From JACNLC01 sp964607375 (GTDB lineage: Bacteria > Fidelibacterota > Marinisomatia > SCGC-AAA003-L08 > JACNLC01): a stretch of DNA of 64,000 bases. The notes below the pieces were generated by a model. The model was not told the DNA's origin. It made no database searches and was given only the letters and a program-made list of their open reading frames with translations. Position numbers and translations under genes: made by a program. This document shows positions 63,971 through 64,000 of this stretch, piece by piece (position 1 is the first letter of the stretch; each line of letters starts with the position of its first letter). The stretch spans positions 3,267 to 67,266 of the forward strand of contig CAZSJY010000001.1 of assembly GCA_964607375.1 (NCBI GenBank). The letters run 5' to 3'.

Positions 63971-64000
63971 CAAACCGATTCTTCCACAGTTACTTTGATT

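Overview
The window reads as an AT-rich chromosomal segment from a free-living, diderm bacterium of the FCB superphylum (Fibrobacterota-Chlorobiota-Bacteroidota and relatives). Several secreted proteins end in an Ig-like tail of the type IX secretion (Por/FlgD-like) kind with the 'NYPNPFNP' signature. There are also PorV-like outer-membrane proteins, a TonB-dependent receptor with a carboxypeptidase-regulatory-like N-terminus, and a DNA topoisomerase I with FCB/actinobacterial-style C-terminal repeats. A candidate phylum such as Neomarinimicrobiota (SAR406) fits, but this is inference from protein style and not a phylogeny. No phage, IS element, CRISPR array or rRNA was found. One tRNA is present. 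No gap between genes exceeds 300 bases; the two longest, 4478-4769 and 50214-50505, are each 292 bases.

Layout. 1-400: tRNA-Leu(UAG), a cold-shock protein and a bidirectional terminator. 0.4-4.5 kb: a large secreted trypsin-like protease with many repeat domains. 4.8-6.5 kb: an Rrf2-type iron-sulfur regulator, a hemerythrin protein and an isoaspartyl methyltransferase. 6.5-13.4 kb: nucleoside kinase, GNAT acetyltransferase, glycyl-tRNA synthetase and topoisomerase I. 13.5-16.7 kb: biotin ligase, pantothenate kinase, thioredoxin, an ECF sigma factor with a small zinc-finger anti-sigma factor, and a NifX-like protein. 16.7-20 kb (minus strand): thioredoxin-like, FKBP and parvulin proteins for envelope folding. 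20-30.2 kb (minus strand): a four-gene set of TonB receptor, secreted protein, PorV-like protein and secreted protein. 30.3-33.2 kb: a lamin-tail-domain secreted protein and another PorV-like barrel. 33.2-36.6 kb: an unrecognised protein, PabB, dCMP deaminase and a membrane protein. 36.8-38.6 kb: a DUF438/hemerythrin/PAS protein and a DUF1858/DUF2249 protein.

38.7-64 kb holds genes that usually lie near a bacterial origin, all on the plus strand in two long, tightly packed runs. The first is rpmH-rnpA-yidD-yidC-mnmE-mnmG-mfd followed by two parvulin-type chaperones. The second is dnaN-recF-DUF721-gyrB-gyrA-yggS, then two small unknown proteins, an asparaginase, a nitroreductase and nadA-nadC-nadB. 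A perfect 16-bp parS (ParB-binding) site covers the start codon of mfd. dnaA, parA and parB are absent. At the gap between the two runs (50.2-50.5 kb) the T-rich third-codon-position bias of the left genes flips to an A-rich bias on the right, which suggests a replication-related boundary.

No single unmistakable new system is present. The best leads are the parS/mfd arrangement with the compositional flip beside dnaN, an operator-like palindrome before the Rrf2-hemerythrin pair, the TonB receptor-PorV-secreted-protein operon, a short protein carrying a purine-nucleoside-phosphorylase-like motif, and an asparaginase placed to supply aspartate for NAD synthesis.
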